A stretch of DNA of 64,000 nucleotides, taken from positions 23,443 through 87,442 of the forward strand of contig JAQXTL010000014.1 of the NCBI GenBank assembly GCA_029219465.1, given 5' to 3'. Below, in pieces: positions 45,879 to 55,608 of this stretch. The position numbers and the translations under genes were made by a program. Under the pieces are notes generated by a model. It did not search any database, had not been told where the DNA came from, and saw only the letters and a program-made list of their open reading frames with translations. The stretch's first letter is position 1. Each line of letters begins with the position of its first letter. The stretch is from Methanobacteriaceae archaeon. GTDB taxonomy: Archaea > Methanobacteriota > Methanobacteria > Methanobacteriales > Methanobacteriaceae.

Positions 45879-47096
45879 ATGAAAAAATCATATTCAATTC
45901 TAATGTTTTTCGTAATGATTTTGGCGATTTCATGCGTTAGTGCAGCTGATGTGGATTCAGACATTGCTTTAGATGAATCAAGTCCTGCTGTTCTTGCAGA
46001 AACTCCAAAAAATTACTCCGCACTTTAAGATTTAATTGATAATGGTGGAATCATTTCAGGATATTCTGGTACTATTGAAATTTCAAATTCAGACTTTATT
46101 GTTGATGATAGTAACAGTACTGTAATCTATATAGACCATGGTAGTTTGTCATTAGGTAACAATACAATGATGGTAGTTGGAATTCCAATTTATGTGGTTG
46201 AATCTAGTATTGCTTCACCAGTCAGTATTGTTGTTTTAGACAATAAAACTTATGATGCATCTGTATTTGATACTGTTGAGCTTAATGCTACTTTAGTTGA
46301 TGATAATGGAAATGCAATTTATGATCCTAATTTCAGATTTACTGTTAATGAAACTGTTGTAGATGATATTTCATTTGATGGTTGTGTATACAAAGCTCAA
46401 TATACTTTACAAAATGTTGGTGTAAATGTTATTTCTTTAAACTATGCTTCCAATGATTTAGTAATTAAAAACGGAGCTTACAATGCATCTAAAATAGATA
46501 CTTATATCCAATTCTCATCCAGTTTCACACGTGTTGCATGTGACTACAATGCTGGTGAGAGGGGAGCTAAATTCTATGCAACTTTAAAAGATGCAAATGG
46601 AAACGTATTAGCTAACAAGACTGTTTACATTTCAATTCTTGGATAAACATACAAATTCACCACTGATAAAGATGGTAAATTTGGTATGCAGGTTAACTTC
46701 GCATCTGCAGGTGTATACACATACGTATTATCCTTTGAAGGGGATGAAACCTGTAATGCAGCAGATTCATTTACTACCAAATTAACAGTAAATAAAAAAG
46801 CTATGGGAATAAAAGCAAGCAATGTTGCTTTTAAATCATACAAAAAAACAAAAACAGTAAGTGTAAAATTATTCACTACAAAAAATCCATACAATGGAAA
46901 AACCTACTTAAGTGCAGGTAAAAAAGTAACTTTAAAAGTAAATGGTAAAACATACACTGCTCAAATTGATAAATATGGAAATGCTAAGTTTAACATTAAA
47001 TTAACTAAAAAAGGTAAATACACAGCAGTTATTAAATTTGCTGGTGATAAAACCTACAAAGCAGTTTCAAAATCAATTAGAGTTACTATTAAATAA
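45879..47096 (+). pseudogene. Adhesin-like surface protein with two in-frame stops
   Basis: One continuous frame of 406 codons from ATG 45879 (ribosome site GGAGGT upstream) is broken only by TAA at 46026-46028 and TAA at 46644-46646. The encoded protein has a signal peptide (SILMFFVMILAISCVSA), a region with IDNGGIISGYSGTIEI, and at least two Ig-like repeats typical of Methanobrevibacter adhesin-like proteins, ending TYKAVSKSIRVTIK. In the repeats, ISILG-stop-TYKFTTDKDGKF lines up with KVNGKTYTAQIDKYGNAKF, so the second stop replaces a lysine (AAA to TAA). No frameshift is present and the rest looks well preserved, suggesting recent loss, a sequence error, or readthrough. Confidence 0.8.
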
Positions 47097-47097
47097 G

Positions 47098-47122
47098 AAG
47101 AGTAATTTTACTCTTTTTTTCT
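47098..47122 (+). terminator. terminator after the surface-protein gene
   Basis: AAGAGTAA (47098-47105), TT loop, TTACTCTT (47108-47115), followed by a T run. The presence of a perfect terminator fits a recently functional gene. Confidence 0.8.
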
Positions 47123-47280
47123 TTTTTTTATTTTTCAATAAATCTAATCTTTTAATCACATTAAAATTAATTTTATTAAACTTTATAACATAAGATTTCT
47201 ATAAATATATATGATTAATAAACAATTGATATTTTGAAATATTTGAATATTTTTAATAAATATCAAAATTAGGAGATATT

Positions 47281-48204
47281 ATGAGCTTAATTATTGCATA
47301 TATAGGTAAAAAAGGATGTGTAATGGCTGCTGATAAAAGAAGAATAGGATATTTTGGTGATAAAGAGAATTTAGACTTATTGGAAGAAGAATTATATAGT
47401 GGATCAATCAACAGTGATGATGATTTTTTAAATAGAGCATCTGAATTAGGTATCTCAGTTAAGATTACTGATGATGCAAGTAAATTAAAAACCGTTGGAA
47501 ACTGTATTCGTGGTGAAGTAAGTACCAAAGGAACAATGGAAACAAAAAGAAGAAGGATTTACGGAACTACAAACGGTTATCAAATCATCGAACTGTTAGG
47601 TTCACAGACAAAATCACGTAATGCTGGAAAAAGCGGAATTGTAATTTTCGGTAACAATTTTGCAAAGAAAATGGCTCAAAATTTAGTTTCTAAAAAAGTA
47701 AAGAGTTTCAAAAGCTTAAGATACATTGGAGATGTATTTGAAGATATTTTAAAAGAAGTGTCTTCTAAAACCCCAACTGTTGGTAAAAACTTTGATGTTT
47801 TAATGCAACAGCCTAATTTCAATGAATCTGAAGCCCAAAAACACTTGGACTTAACTATCGATCATGATATTAAAGTATTAACTAAATTCAGACAAGAACT
47901 CACAGAACAACTTGTACAGCAATCTATTGAAATTGAAATGGCAAGTAAAATTATAGAAAAAGGCAGTATCGGACGTGTTGTTAATGTTGATGGAAACATG
48001 ATTTTTGTCCAGTTAAATGAAAAAACACAAGCTATGGACACCAACTGGAAAAAACAACTTGCAGCACCTGGTCAGAATGTCTTAATGTTTAGTGAAGGTT
48101 TAAGTGCAGCTATTGGAGATGAAGTAGTTATTGAAAATGGTAATTTGTGCCTTAAAAAGGACAAGTCATCTTTAAAATGTGATATTATTTTATGTTCTTT
48201 ATAA
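47281..48204 (+). CDS. DUF2121 family methanogen protein
   Basis: A 307-residue protein of a methanogen-specific family (DUF2121). The N-terminus SLIIAYIGKKGCVMAADKRR resembles the start of Ntn-hydrolase/proteasome beta-type domains (strand, then AADKR), and about 200-307 forms a separate C-terminal domain with GRVVNVDGNMIFVQLNEK. No activity has been shown as far as I know. GGAGATATT precedes the ATG. The metallo-beta-lactamase gene starts 13 bp downstream, so they form an operon. Confidence 0.8.
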   Translation: MSLIIAYIGKKGCVMAADKRRIGYFGDKENLDLLEEELYSGSINSDDDFLNRASELGISVKITDDASKLKTVGNCIRGEVSTKGTMETKRRRIYGTTNGYQIIELLGSQTKSRNAGKSGIVIFGNNFAKKMAQNLVSKKVKSFKSLRYIGDVFEDILKEVSSKTPTVGKNFDVLMQQPNFNESEAQKHLDLTIDHDIKVLTKFRQELTEQLVQQSIEIEMASKIIEKGSIGRVVNVDGNMIFVQLNEKTQAMDTNWKKQLAAPGQNVLMFSEGLSAAIGDEVVIENGNLCLKKDKSSLKCDIILCSL

Positions 48205-48217
48205 AAAGGGGATTTAA

Positions 48218-49141
48218 ATGAAAATTACATTTTTAGGAAGTGGTGGTGGACGTTTTTCCGCCATCTCTCAAAGAAGGATGACTGGAGGGTTCAGGATTGA
48301 TAATCTTGGAGGTAAAAATTATCATGTTGACCCAGGTCCAGGAGCACTTGTTAGAACATACCAGTTTGGATTTGATCCACGTAATTTAAGTGGTGTTTTT
48401 GTATCTCATGCCCATACTGACCATTATAATGATGCTGAGATACTGATAGAAGCTATGACAAGAGGTATGACAAAGCACAATGGTACAATATTTGGAAGTG
48501 GCAGTGTATTAAACGGCTATGAAGACTGGGGTCCATGCATTTCCAAGTACCACCAATCAAAATCCAAGTCAGTAGTTTTAGAACCAAGTAAGGTTCATGA
48601 AGTTGACTCAATTAAAGTAAAAGGTACTGCAATCCAGCATGGTGATCCTAAAGGAGCAGGATTTCAGATAGACTATAATGGGTTTAAATTGTCTTACACT
48701 TCAGATACTGGTTATTTTGACGGTTTGGCAAAAGAGCATAAAGGTGCAGATATTCTTATTGCCAGTGTATTAAGACCTGGTGAAAAATCAATACCTGGAC
48801 ATATGTGTTCACGTAATTTCATTGATTTAATTGAAGAAGTACAGCCAAAAGTAGCTGTAATGACTCATTTAGGTCTTAAAATGATATCCAACAACCCTGT
48901 TGTTGAAGCTAAAAACATTTCTAAAAAAACAGGTATTAAAACAATCTCTGCATTTGACGGATTGTCATTTAACATAAACTACAATAATCCAAGAAAATTC
49001 AGATTGATTTCGCTTAAGGATGTTGAATCCTCAATGCACAGTACAAGCCACAAATTATTCAACAGTGGTAGAAGAAACTCATATCAAACTTCCTTTAAAA
49101 ACAAGGAGTTTGACGAGCTTTCAATAATAAAAAGAAACTAA
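48218..49141 (+). CDS. Metallo-beta-lactamase-fold hydrolase
   Basis: A 307-residue MBL-fold protein. The metal-binding motif is HAHTDH (His64, His66, Asp68, His69), preceded by FLGSGGGRFS and VDPGPGALVR; later ligands include AIQHGDPKG, SDTGYF (bridging Asp) and MTHLGLKM. It lacks the C-terminal domains of RNase J/CPSF. The substrate is unknown; the domain order resembles RNase Z-like or phosphodiesterase branches. Cotranscribed with the DUF2121 gene; AAAAGGGGAT before ATG. Confidence 0.87.
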   Translation: MKITFLGSGGGRFSAISQRRMTGGFRIDNLGGKNYHVDPGPGALVRTYQFGFDPRNLSGVFVSHAHTDHYNDAEILIEAMTRGMTKHNGTIFGSGSVLNGYEDWGPCISKYHQSKSKSVVLEPSKVHEVDSIKVKGTAIQHGDPKGAGFQIDYNGFKLSYTSDTGYFDGLAKEHKGADILIASVLRPGEKSIPGHMCSRNFIDLIEEVQPKVAVMTHLGLKMISNNPVVEAKNISKKTGIKTISAFDGLSFNINYNNPRKFRLISLKDVESSMHSTSHKLFNSGRRNSYQTSFKNKEFDELSIIKRN

Positions 49142-49150
49142 AAAAAAGTT

Positions 49151-50245
49151 TTATTTATCTAAATTGGTAGGATGTATGAATCCTGAGCGAATCATATGAT
49201 CTGCAAGAACAATTGCAGTACTTGATTCAGCAACAACTGTCACTCTCGGACAGATACAAGGGTCATGACGTCCTTTAATTTCTATTTTTTCATTTTCCAT
49301 TTTTTCCAAATTAACAGAATCCTGACATTTGGAAATTGATGGTGTAGGTTTAACTGCAATTCTTGAAACAATTGGCATTCCATTACTCATTCCACCGATA
49401 ATTCCACCAGAATTGTTAGTTTTTGTTGTTACTTCATCATCAATGATTTGATATTCATCATTTATCTGAGAGCCAGTGTGGTTTGCAACGTCAAATCCAA
49501 GTCCGATTTCAACACCTTTAACAGCTCCAATGTTCATTAAAATACGAGCTAAATCACCGTCAAGTCTCTCAAAGACAGGTTCTCCTAATCCTTTAGGAAC
49601 TCCAATAGCTATTGTTTCTACAATTCCACCAACAGAATCGCCTTTTTGTTTTTTAGCAACAATTAACTCTTCCATTTCACGTGCAGCTTCTAAATCTCCA
49701 CATCTTACAGGATTTTTTTCAATATTTTCTTTAATGATGTCTAATTCTTGTGGTTTTGCTTTAACATTTCCAATTTGAGTAACGTGGGAGATTATTTCAA
49801 TACCAAACTGTTTTAGGAGTTTTTTAGCTATTGCACCTCCAATAACATGTCCGATAGTGACTCTTCCACTACCTCTTCCTCCACCGTTGTAGTCGTAGTT
49901 TCCGTACTTCATCATCCAGCCGTAATCTCCGTGGGATGGGCGTGGAGTGTTTTTAAACATGGAATAGTCTTTTGAGTGTTGATTTTTATTAAAAATAACT
50001 CCTGTAATTGGTGTTCCGTCAGTTTTTCCTTCAAATATTCCTGAAAGGATTTGAACTTCATCGCTTTCTTTTCTAGGTGTTGTTACACTGCTTGTTCCAG
50101 GTTTTCTTTTGTCAAGTTCTTTTTGAATATCTTGTGCGGTTAATTCAAGGTTTGCAGGGCATCCGTCAACGATTGCACCTACTCCAGTTCCGTGACTTGA
50201 TCCGAAAGTTGTTATTCTAAATTTCTCTCCGATTGAATTTGACAT
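49151..50245 (-). CDS. aroC: Chorismate synthase
   Basis: Makes chorismate from EPSP using reduced FMN, the last step of the shikimate pathway. 364 residues. Signatures: [18 protein letters not shown] near the N-terminus, [28 protein letters not shown], and [14 protein letters not shown] near the end, covering the FMN and substrate histidines and arginines. Stand-alone gene with GAGG before the ATG, convergent with the MBL gene. Confidence 0.97.
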   Translation of the reverse strand: MSNSIGEKFRITTFGSSHGTGVGAIVDGCPANLELTAQDIQKELDKRKPGTSSVTTPRKESDEVQILSGIFEGKTDGTPITGVIFNKNQHSKDYSMFKNTPRPSHGDYGWMMKYGNYDYNGGGRGSGRVTIGHVIGGAIAKKLLKQFGIEIISHVTQIGNVKAKPQELDIIKENIEKNPVRCGDLEAAREMEELIVAKKQKGDSVGGIVETIAIGVPKGLGEPVFERLDGDLARILMNIGAVKGVEIGLGFDVANHTGSQINDEYQIIDDEVTTKTNNSGGIIGGMSNGMPIVSRIAVKPTPSISKCQDSVNLEKMENEKIEIKGRHDPCICPRVTVVAESSTAIVLADHMIRSGFIHPTNLDK

Positions 50246-50463
50246 TTTTAGCCTCTTTTTTTAATAATTATTCATAATATTACTTTTTTAAAGTATATTA
50301 AATTAATCTAAGTTGATTAATTTATAATATACAATTAAATTCACATTGGTATTTAACAATTCAATAGCTATTTTGCCCGAGAATATTATCGATATGTTTA
50401 TTAATACAATTCGATATATAATTAATTACATAACGTGTTTTATGTAAAATATGAGGTGGTTGT

Positions 50464-50655
50464 ATGGCAGTAAAAATCGATGAGAATTTATGTGGACATA
50501 TTCAAGATTGTCCAGTACAAGGATTATGTATTAAACTTTGTGAACAAGGTGCTATTATTGAAAAAGACGGTGACGTAAGTGTTATTCCTGACAAATGCGA
50601 TGACTGTGACCTTTGTATTCAAAATTGCCCAAACCAAGCTATATCTAAATTGTGA
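50464..50655 (+). CDS. Two-cluster ferredoxin-like protein (FwdG-like)
   Basis: A 63-residue protein with eight cysteines. The second set CDDCDLCIQNCP is a canonical 4Fe-4S motif; the first, CGHIQDCPVQGLCIKLCEQG, is stretched, as in some methanogen ferredoxins next to formylmethanofuran dehydrogenase. Likely a cytosolic electron carrier. GAGGTGG lies before the ATG. The polyferredoxin gene begins about 9 bp after it, so both are in one operon and probably exchange electrons. Confidence 0.88.
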   Translation: MAVKIDENLCGHIQDCPVQGLCIKLCEQGAIIEKDGDVSVIPDKCDDCDLCIQNCPNQAISKL

Positions 50656-50664
50656 TTGATTTTT

Positions 50665-51675
50665 ATGTTTTCTATAAAAAGAGATGGTGAAGAGAAACGT
50701 GTTTTAAAATACGAAGATAAGAATTGTGTTGGTTGTGGAATCTGTAGTGATGTGTGTCCTAGCTCCTCATTAAGATTAGGACCATTAGTTCCAATAGCTC
50801 GTGGATTAATTGAAATGGACTTGGTGTCTGTTAATGAATCTTCATGTGTATTTTGTGGATTATGTGCTACAGCATGTCCTTTCGATGCATTGTCTTTGTA
50901 TGTTGATGATGTAAACATAAAAGATATTGATTATTATCCAATATGGAAAAAAGACGCAATCGTTGGCGATGAAGATTGTGTTTACTGTAAAAAATGTTAT
51001 GAGGCATGTCCTACTGACTCAATAATCTTTGAGAGAAATCTTCCTAATCCTGTTGACTTGGTTAGAGGAGAAATTGAAATTTACAAGGACAAATGTATTT
51101 ACTGTGGTTTTTGTGCAGAATTATGTCCTGTAGAAGCTATTACAGTTAAAAACATACCAACATCAACAGTTGATAAACTAAATAACAGCATTGAAGTGGA
51201 CTTATCCAAATGTGTATTTTGTGGAATCTGTAAAAGGGTTTGTCCTGAAAATGCAATTAAACAAGTCTGTTCAACCTGTATGTTGAAAGAAGAAATTAAA
51301 GTTCCTGAAATTACTGGAAATGTAATGATTTTTGAAGACTCCTGTGTATACTGTTCATGGTGTAGTGAAGTCTGTCCTAATGATGTAATTGACATTAGAA
51401 AACCATTTGATGGTAATTTGGAATTAGTTGAAACTGACGATAAACTTTGTAAAGGCGGATCTTGTCATGCATGTTTAGATGTCTGCGCATGTAATGCTGT
51501 TTCAATTGTTGATGGAAAATCCTTTACTGATTTAACATTCTGTAACTTGTGCGGTGCTTGTGTAAGAGCATGTCCGCAGGATATTAGAATATTAACAAGA
51601 ACTGATGTGAAATTAGAAAATATTAATTCCGAAGCATGGGATGAAATTTTAAGTTCACAGTTAGTTGGAAAATAG
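50665..51675 (+). CDS. Eight-cluster polyferredoxin, FwdF-like
   Basis: About 336 residues with eight 4Fe-4S motifs: CVGCGICSDVCP, CVFCGLCATACP, CVYCKKCYEACP, CIYCGFCAELCP, CVFCGICKRVCP, CVYCSWCSEVCP, a deviant CKGGSCHACLDVC and CNLCGACVRACP. This number and length match FwdF, the polyferredoxin of tungsten formylmethanofuran dehydrogenase, which wires the catalytic subunits to heterodisulfide reductase or ferredoxin. No catalytic fwd genes are adjacent, so it may be a second-site subunit or serve another oxidoreductase. ATG 50665 is chosen over TTG 50656. Confidence 0.87.
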   Translation: MFSIKRDGEEKRVLKYEDKNCVGCGICSDVCPSSSLRLGPLVPIARGLIEMDLVSVNESSCVFCGLCATACPFDALSLYVDDVNIKDIDYYPIWKKDAIVGDEDCVYCKKCYEACPTDSIIFERNLPNPVDLVRGEIEIYKDKCIYCGFCAELCPVEAITVKNIPTSTVDKLNNSIEVDLSKCVFCGICKRVCPENAIKQVCSTCMLKEEIKVPEITGNVMIFEDSCVYCSWCSEVCPNDVIDIRKPFDGNLELVETDDKLCKGGSCHACLDVCACNAVSIVDGKSFTDLTFCNLCGACVRACPQDIRILTRTDVKLENINSEAWDEILSSQLVGK

Positions 51676-51694
51676 GGAGTTTTTCTTCCTATTT
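51670..51694 (+). terminator. terminator after the polyferredoxin gene
   Basis: AAATAGGGAG and CTTCCTATTT (51670-51694) pair around a short T loop, with T-rich sequence after. Confidence 0.6.
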
Positions 51695-52071
51695 ATTATT
51701 TATTTTATTAAAAAACGCTCTTTTTTCTATATTTAATCTTTAATTTAAAAAATACTCTTTTTAATGTTTTAAAAAATAGTTTTAAAATATGGTAGGTATT
51801 GGAAGCAGTGTGCAATACTTCCAATCTAACATTTTGGAGATTATAAAATGATTGGATTTTACAAATGAGATATGAAAATATCTTCACATCGTATATTATA
51901 TATGATTTTATAATATTTAAATACATATCATTTGATTTTTTGTTTTTATGATTAGAAAGCATTATTTTTTAAAAAATAATTGATAAATGCCTTTATTTTC
52001 CATAAATTTAATTAAGAATATAATTCAAATTTTATTATGATTAAAAATTAATTTTTAAATAAGATGATATT
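51695..52071. other. gene-free spacer with one inverted repeat
   Basis: No convincing gene; an 84-codon minus-strand frame (51708-51962) has composition like non-coding DNA. The only structure I see is ATTGGAAG (51798-51805) with CTTCCAAT (51818-51825), an 8-bp stem with a 12-nt loop, itself alternatively paired with GTATTG/CAATAC. TATA-like elements near 51895-51905 and 52040. Confidence 0.5.
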
Positions 52072-53073
52072 ATGGAATTTCCAACCACAAGAATGAGAAG
52101 GCTTAGAAAAAACGCTAAAATCAGAGATATTGTTCGTGAAACTAAACTCTTAAAAGAAGATTTAATTTATCCTATTTACTTTAAAGAAGAACTTGAAGGT
52201 GATGAAAAAGAAGAAATCTCATCACTTCCTGGTGAATTCAGATACTCCCTTGACAGTGGTGTTGAATTTGCAAAAGAATTGGAATCAAAAGGATTAAAAT
52301 CAATCATCGTATTTGGAATCCCAAAAGAAGAAACCAAAGATGAAATAGCTTCTCCTGATTATTCAGCAACAGGAATTGTTCAAAAAGCAATCAGAAAACT
52401 CAAAAAAGAAACAAACCTTGTTGTTATCAGTGATGTATGCTTATGTCAATACACTTCCCATGGTCACTGTGGATTAATACAGGAAAATGAAGATACTGAT
52501 GATGGAATTGAAATTTTAAATGATGAATCCCTTCCATACCTTGCAAAAGTAGCACTATCTCACGCTGAAGCAGGTGCAGATATTGTTGCTCCTTCAGACA
52601 TGATGGATGGTAGAATTAATGCTATTCGTGAAATCTTAGATGAAAACGGATTTTACAATGTAATGATAATGTCATACTCAGCAAAATATGCTTCTGCATT
52701 TTATGAACCATTTAGAGTAGCAGCATGTTCATCTCCACACAAAGGAGACAGAAAATCCTACCAAATGGATCCTGCTAATGCTGTTGAAGCTATTCGTGAA
52801 TGTGAACTTGATGTAATAGAAGGATGCGACTTTTTAATGGTAAAACCTGCTCTCCCATACCTTGACGTGGTTCGTATGGTTCGCGACGAGTTTATGTTAC
52901 CTCTTGTAGCATACAATGTAAGTGGAGAATACTCAATGATTATGGCAGCTATTGAAAAAGGATATCTCACAGAAAAAGCAATTCTCGAATCCTTGCTTTC
53001 AATTAAAAGAGCTGGAGCAGACTTGATAATTACTAATTTCGTACCTTACTTACTCTTAAATGATGTGATATAA
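52072..53073 (+). CDS. hemB: Delta-aminolevulinic acid dehydratase (porphobilinogen synthase)
   Basis: Condenses two 5-aminolevulinates into porphobilinogen, a shared step to F430, corrinoids and siroheme. 333 residues. The zinc-binding cysteine region is [14 protein letters not shown] (three cysteines, the zinc-dependent type); the Schiff-base lysines are in [14 protein letters not shown] and [12 protein letters not shown]. Working with hemL in the window. The CitG-family gene starts on the base after its stop codon. Confidence 0.97.
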   Translation: MEFPTTRMRRLRKNAKIRDIVRETKLLKEDLIYPIYFKEELEGDEKEEISSLPGEFRYSLDSGVEFAKELESKGLKSIIVFGIPKEETKDEIASPDYSATGIVQKAIRKLKKETNLVVISDVCLCQYTSHGHCGLIQENEDTDDGIEILNDESLPYLAKVALSHAEAGADIVAPSDMMDGRINAIREILDENGFYNVMIMSYSAKYASAFYEPFRVAACSSPHKGDRKSYQMDPANAVEAIRECELDVIEGCDFLMVKPALPYLDVVRMVRDEFMLPLVAYNVSGEYSMIMAAIEKGYLTEKAILESLLSIKRAGADLIITNFVPYLLLNDVI

Positions 53074-53952
53074 ATGGATGCTTTGGAAATTGCAAAAATA
53101 GCTCAAATTGCATCAGCACTTGAAGTAAGTGGATATCCAAAACCTGGAAATGTTCACAGAACCCGTGATTATGATGATATGGTTTTTGAAGATTTCATCA
53201 TAAGCGGAATTGTAATTGGGGATGCTATTCGTGAAGCATGCAGTGATGTTGATGTTGAAAACCCTCAACTTGGAAAATACATTCTAAAAGCAGTCAGCGA
53301 AACTGACAAATGGATTAAAAACAATACTAATCTTGGAATTGTAATGATGATAACTCCAATTGCAGTTGCAGCAGCTATCAGTGATTCTTTTGATGAAATT
53401 CGTGAAAATGTTAAAGTATTAATGGCAAACACATCTGTTGATGATGCATGTGATTTGTATGATGCAATTAACATTGCTGATGCTGGTGGAATGGGTGATC
53501 AGGACGAATATGATGTTTCAAGTGACAGTGCTAAAAACGAGCTTAGAGAGAATAAACAAACCATGTACGATGTTTTAAAAATTTCAGCACCATGGGATAT
53601 GTTGGCTCGTGAAATGACATCTGATATGCCTGCTGTTTTTGAAATAGGATATCCTACTTATCAGAAATTATCAAAAGAAAAATCAAAAAATGATGCTTGT
53701 GTTTTAACATTCTTAAAGATTTTATCACAGGTTCCAGATACTTTAATTTCAAGAAAATACGGCTCAGACGATGCTATAAAAGTATCAATGATGACCAGAG
53801 ATTTACTTAACATTGAAGGTGAAGATGACTTTGATGAAAAAGTTGCACAATTCGATGAATTCTTATTTAAAAACAAATACAACCCTGGAACTACTGCTGA
53901 TTTAACTGCAGCATCTATTTTTGTTAGCTATTTAAAAGATAACTTTGAATAA
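53074..53952 (+). CDS. Triphosphoribosyl-dephospho-CoA synthase (CitG/MdcB family)
   Basis: A 292-residue protein of the CitG family, whose bacterial members make the prosthetic-group precursor of citrate lyase or malonate decarboxylase. Family motifs: ALEVSGYPKPGNVHRTRDYDD near the N-terminus, NTNLGIVMMITPIA and GTTADLTAASIFV at the end. Methanogens are not known to have citrate lyase, so the archaeal role is open. It directly abuts hemB (stop followed at once by ATG), so is cotranscribed, which hints at a link to tetrapyrrole or cofactor synthesis. Confidence 0.85.
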   Translation: MDALEIAKIAQIASALEVSGYPKPGNVHRTRDYDDMVFEDFIISGIVIGDAIREACSDVDVENPQLGKYILKAVSETDKWIKNNTNLGIVMMITPIAVAAAISDSFDEIRENVKVLMANTSVDDACDLYDAINIADAGGMGDQDEYDVSSDSAKNELRENKQTMYDVLKISAPWDMLAREMTSDMPAVFEIGYPTYQKLSKEKSKNDACVLTFLKILSQVPDTLISRKYGSDDAIKVSMMTRDLLNIEGEDDFDEKVAQFDEFLFKNKYNPGTTADLTAASIFVSYLKDNFE

Positions 53953-53972
53953 AGGAATTATTCTCCTTTATT
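53948..53972. terminator. hairpin between converging genes
   Basis: AATAAAGGA (53948-53956) and TCCTTTATT (53964-53972) pair perfectly; the stop codon of the CitG-family gene lies in the stem and the ABC ATPase gene ends in the loop, so both strands may use it. Confidence 0.65.
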
Positions 53973-54575
53973 AATATCTTTTAAGTATATTTTTTCATCA
54001 CAAATTGTTTCTATTAATGATGTGTCATGGCTTACAACTAAAAAGCCCATTTTTCTTTTTTTAACTATTTTTAAAACTGAATCAAGGATTTGCACCTGTG
54101 TAATTGCATCAAGCATTGTTGTCATTTCATCAGCTATTAAAAACTGAGTATTTGGATTAAGAGATCTTAAAACGGAAAACCTTTGAAGTTCTCCTCCTGA
54201 TAATTCCTGAGGATATCTTTTAAGCCACTGTTTTTGAATACAGAATTCATCTAAAAGTTCATCTGGAACGTTCCATGACTCTTCAAGAACCTGTTTCATT
54301 TTCCATTTTGGATTCATTACTTTTTCAGGGTGCTGATAAATAAGCTGAATAGGTTTAAATCCCTTTTTAGGTAGTGGATTTTCATTAAAAGTCACATTGC
54401 CTTCATAATTGTCAATATATCCGGATAAAATTTTACATAATGTTGACTTTCCACTTCCACTGTCCCCAATAAGACCTACTATTTTTTTATTATCTAACTC
54501 AAGATTGACATCCTTAAGCAAATATTTTTTAGCATTTGGATATTTAAATGAAAGATTTTCTATTTTAAGTTTCAT
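53958..54575 (-). CDS. ABC transporter ATP-binding protein, nickel/peptide type, second ATPase
   Basis: About 205 residues, one ABC domain: Walker A GDSGSGKST, signature LSGGELQRFSVLRSL, Walker B FLIADEMT, His-switch VVSHD. Shorter than DppF/NikE (usually 260 or more) because the C-terminal extension is missing. The ATG at 54575, with GGTGA before it, fits better than the frame's longest start. It follows the other ATPase directly and completes the importer whose membrane and binding parts lie on the opposite strand from 56.3 kb. Confidence 0.85.
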   Translation of the reverse strand: MKLKIENLSFKYPNAKKYLLKDVNLELDNKKIVGLIGDSGSGKSTLCKILSGYIDNYEGNVTFNENPLPKKGFKPIQLIYQHPEKVMNPKWKMKQVLEESWNVPDELLDEFCIQKQWLKRYPQELSGGELQRFSVLRSLNPNTQFLIADEMTTMLDAITQVQILDSVLKIVKKRKMGFLVVSHDTSLIETICDEKIYLKDINKGE

Positions 54576-54576
54576 T

Positions 54577-55524
54577 TTACTCACCATCCTCATATCTAAA
54601 GCATCTCACTTTTTTATTTCCTAAATCAAATAGTTTTGGTGTTTGGTTTTTACATTTTTCACATCTCATCTCACATCTTTCGTAATATGGACAGCCTTTT
54701 TGAGTTTCACTATGATGTGGCTGATGTCCTTTTACTAAATTAAATCCGTTTTCAGGAAGTGCTTTATAAAGTGATTTTGTATATGGATGGAGGAGATTTT
54801 CACCAGAGCCAGTAAAATCTTTTGTTTGTGCAATTTCTATTACATATCCTGCATATAATATGGCTATTCTGTCTGCAACATCAAGCGCAGCATAAATATC
54901 ATGTGTAATTAATAAAATTCCAATTCCATCTTCTTTCATTTGTTTAAAATGATTTAATGTTTCTTTTACTGTCTTTTGGTCAAGTCCTGGAGTTGGTTCG
55001 TCTGCTACTACGATTTGAGGGTCTGATAAAAGTGCAGTTGATACAAGAACTCTTCTGGCCATTCCTCCGGATAACTGATGAGGATACATATCATCAACTT
55101 CAGGGCCTAGATTGTATTGTTCAAAGATTTCTCTTTGTTTTATTTTCTTTTTTGCTTTTTCTTCATCGTTTTTTGTATGTCCAATTGTCTGGTCGGATAT
55201 TTTCATTAATGGATCAAGGAAGTTTACTGATTGTGGAACAAGTACAATATCTTTTCCTCTTATGTCTTCTTTATCCTGTTGGGTTAATTCTTTTCCTTTG
55301 TATTTGATTTTTCCGTTTAAATTTGCATTTTCTGGAAGGATTCCTAATATTGCATGTGCAAGAAGGCTTTTTCCAGAACCGCTTGAACCTAATATTGCTA
55401 ATAATTCACCTTTGTTTAAATCTAGTGTTAAATCAGTTATAATATTCAAATTTTGCTGTTTTAATCCGTGAGTATATTGAATAAATGAAATTGAAACATT
55501 TTCAACATCTAATATTTTTTCCAT
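54577..55524 (-). CDS. ABC transporter ATP-binding protein, nickel/peptide type, first ATPase
   Basis: About 315 residues. ABC domain with Walker A GSSGSGKSLL, signature LSGGMARRVLVSTAL, Walker B VVADEPT and LLITHD. The C-terminal extension of about 60 residues carries a Cys-rich stretch CPYYERCEMRCEKC, the oligopeptide/dipeptide-transport signature that binds an Fe-S cluster or metal in some relatives. ATG 55524 is preferred, since AAGGTGAT lies just before it. First gene of the minus-strand pair; divergent from the GNAT gene with a candidate operator between. Confidence 0.87.
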   Translation of the reverse strand: MEKILDVENVSISFIQYTHGLKQQNLNIITDLTLDLNKGELLAILGSSGSGKSLLAHAILGILPENANLNGKIKYKGKELTQQDKEDIRGKDIVLVPQSVNFLDPLMKISDQTIGHTKNDEEKAKKKIKQREIFEQYNLGPEVDDMYPHQLSGGMARRVLVSTALLSDPQIVVADEPTPGLDQKTVKETLNHFKQMKEDGIGILLITHDIYAALDVADRIAILYAGYVIEIAQTKDFTGSGENLLHPYTKSLYKALPENGFNLVKGHQPHHSETQKGCPYYERCEMRCEKCKNQTPKLFDLGNKKVRCFRYEDGE

Positions 55525-55608
55525 CAAATCACCTTTGAAAATCAAAAATGGTAAGTTTTAAATATTAATTTGTACTTTATCAATATTAAAGTTATTCAAA
55601 ATTTAATA

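Noticed and set aside
51708..51962. 84-codon minus-strand frame
   Set aside because: No recognisable motif, poor start context, AT-rich chance frame in an intergenic spacer.
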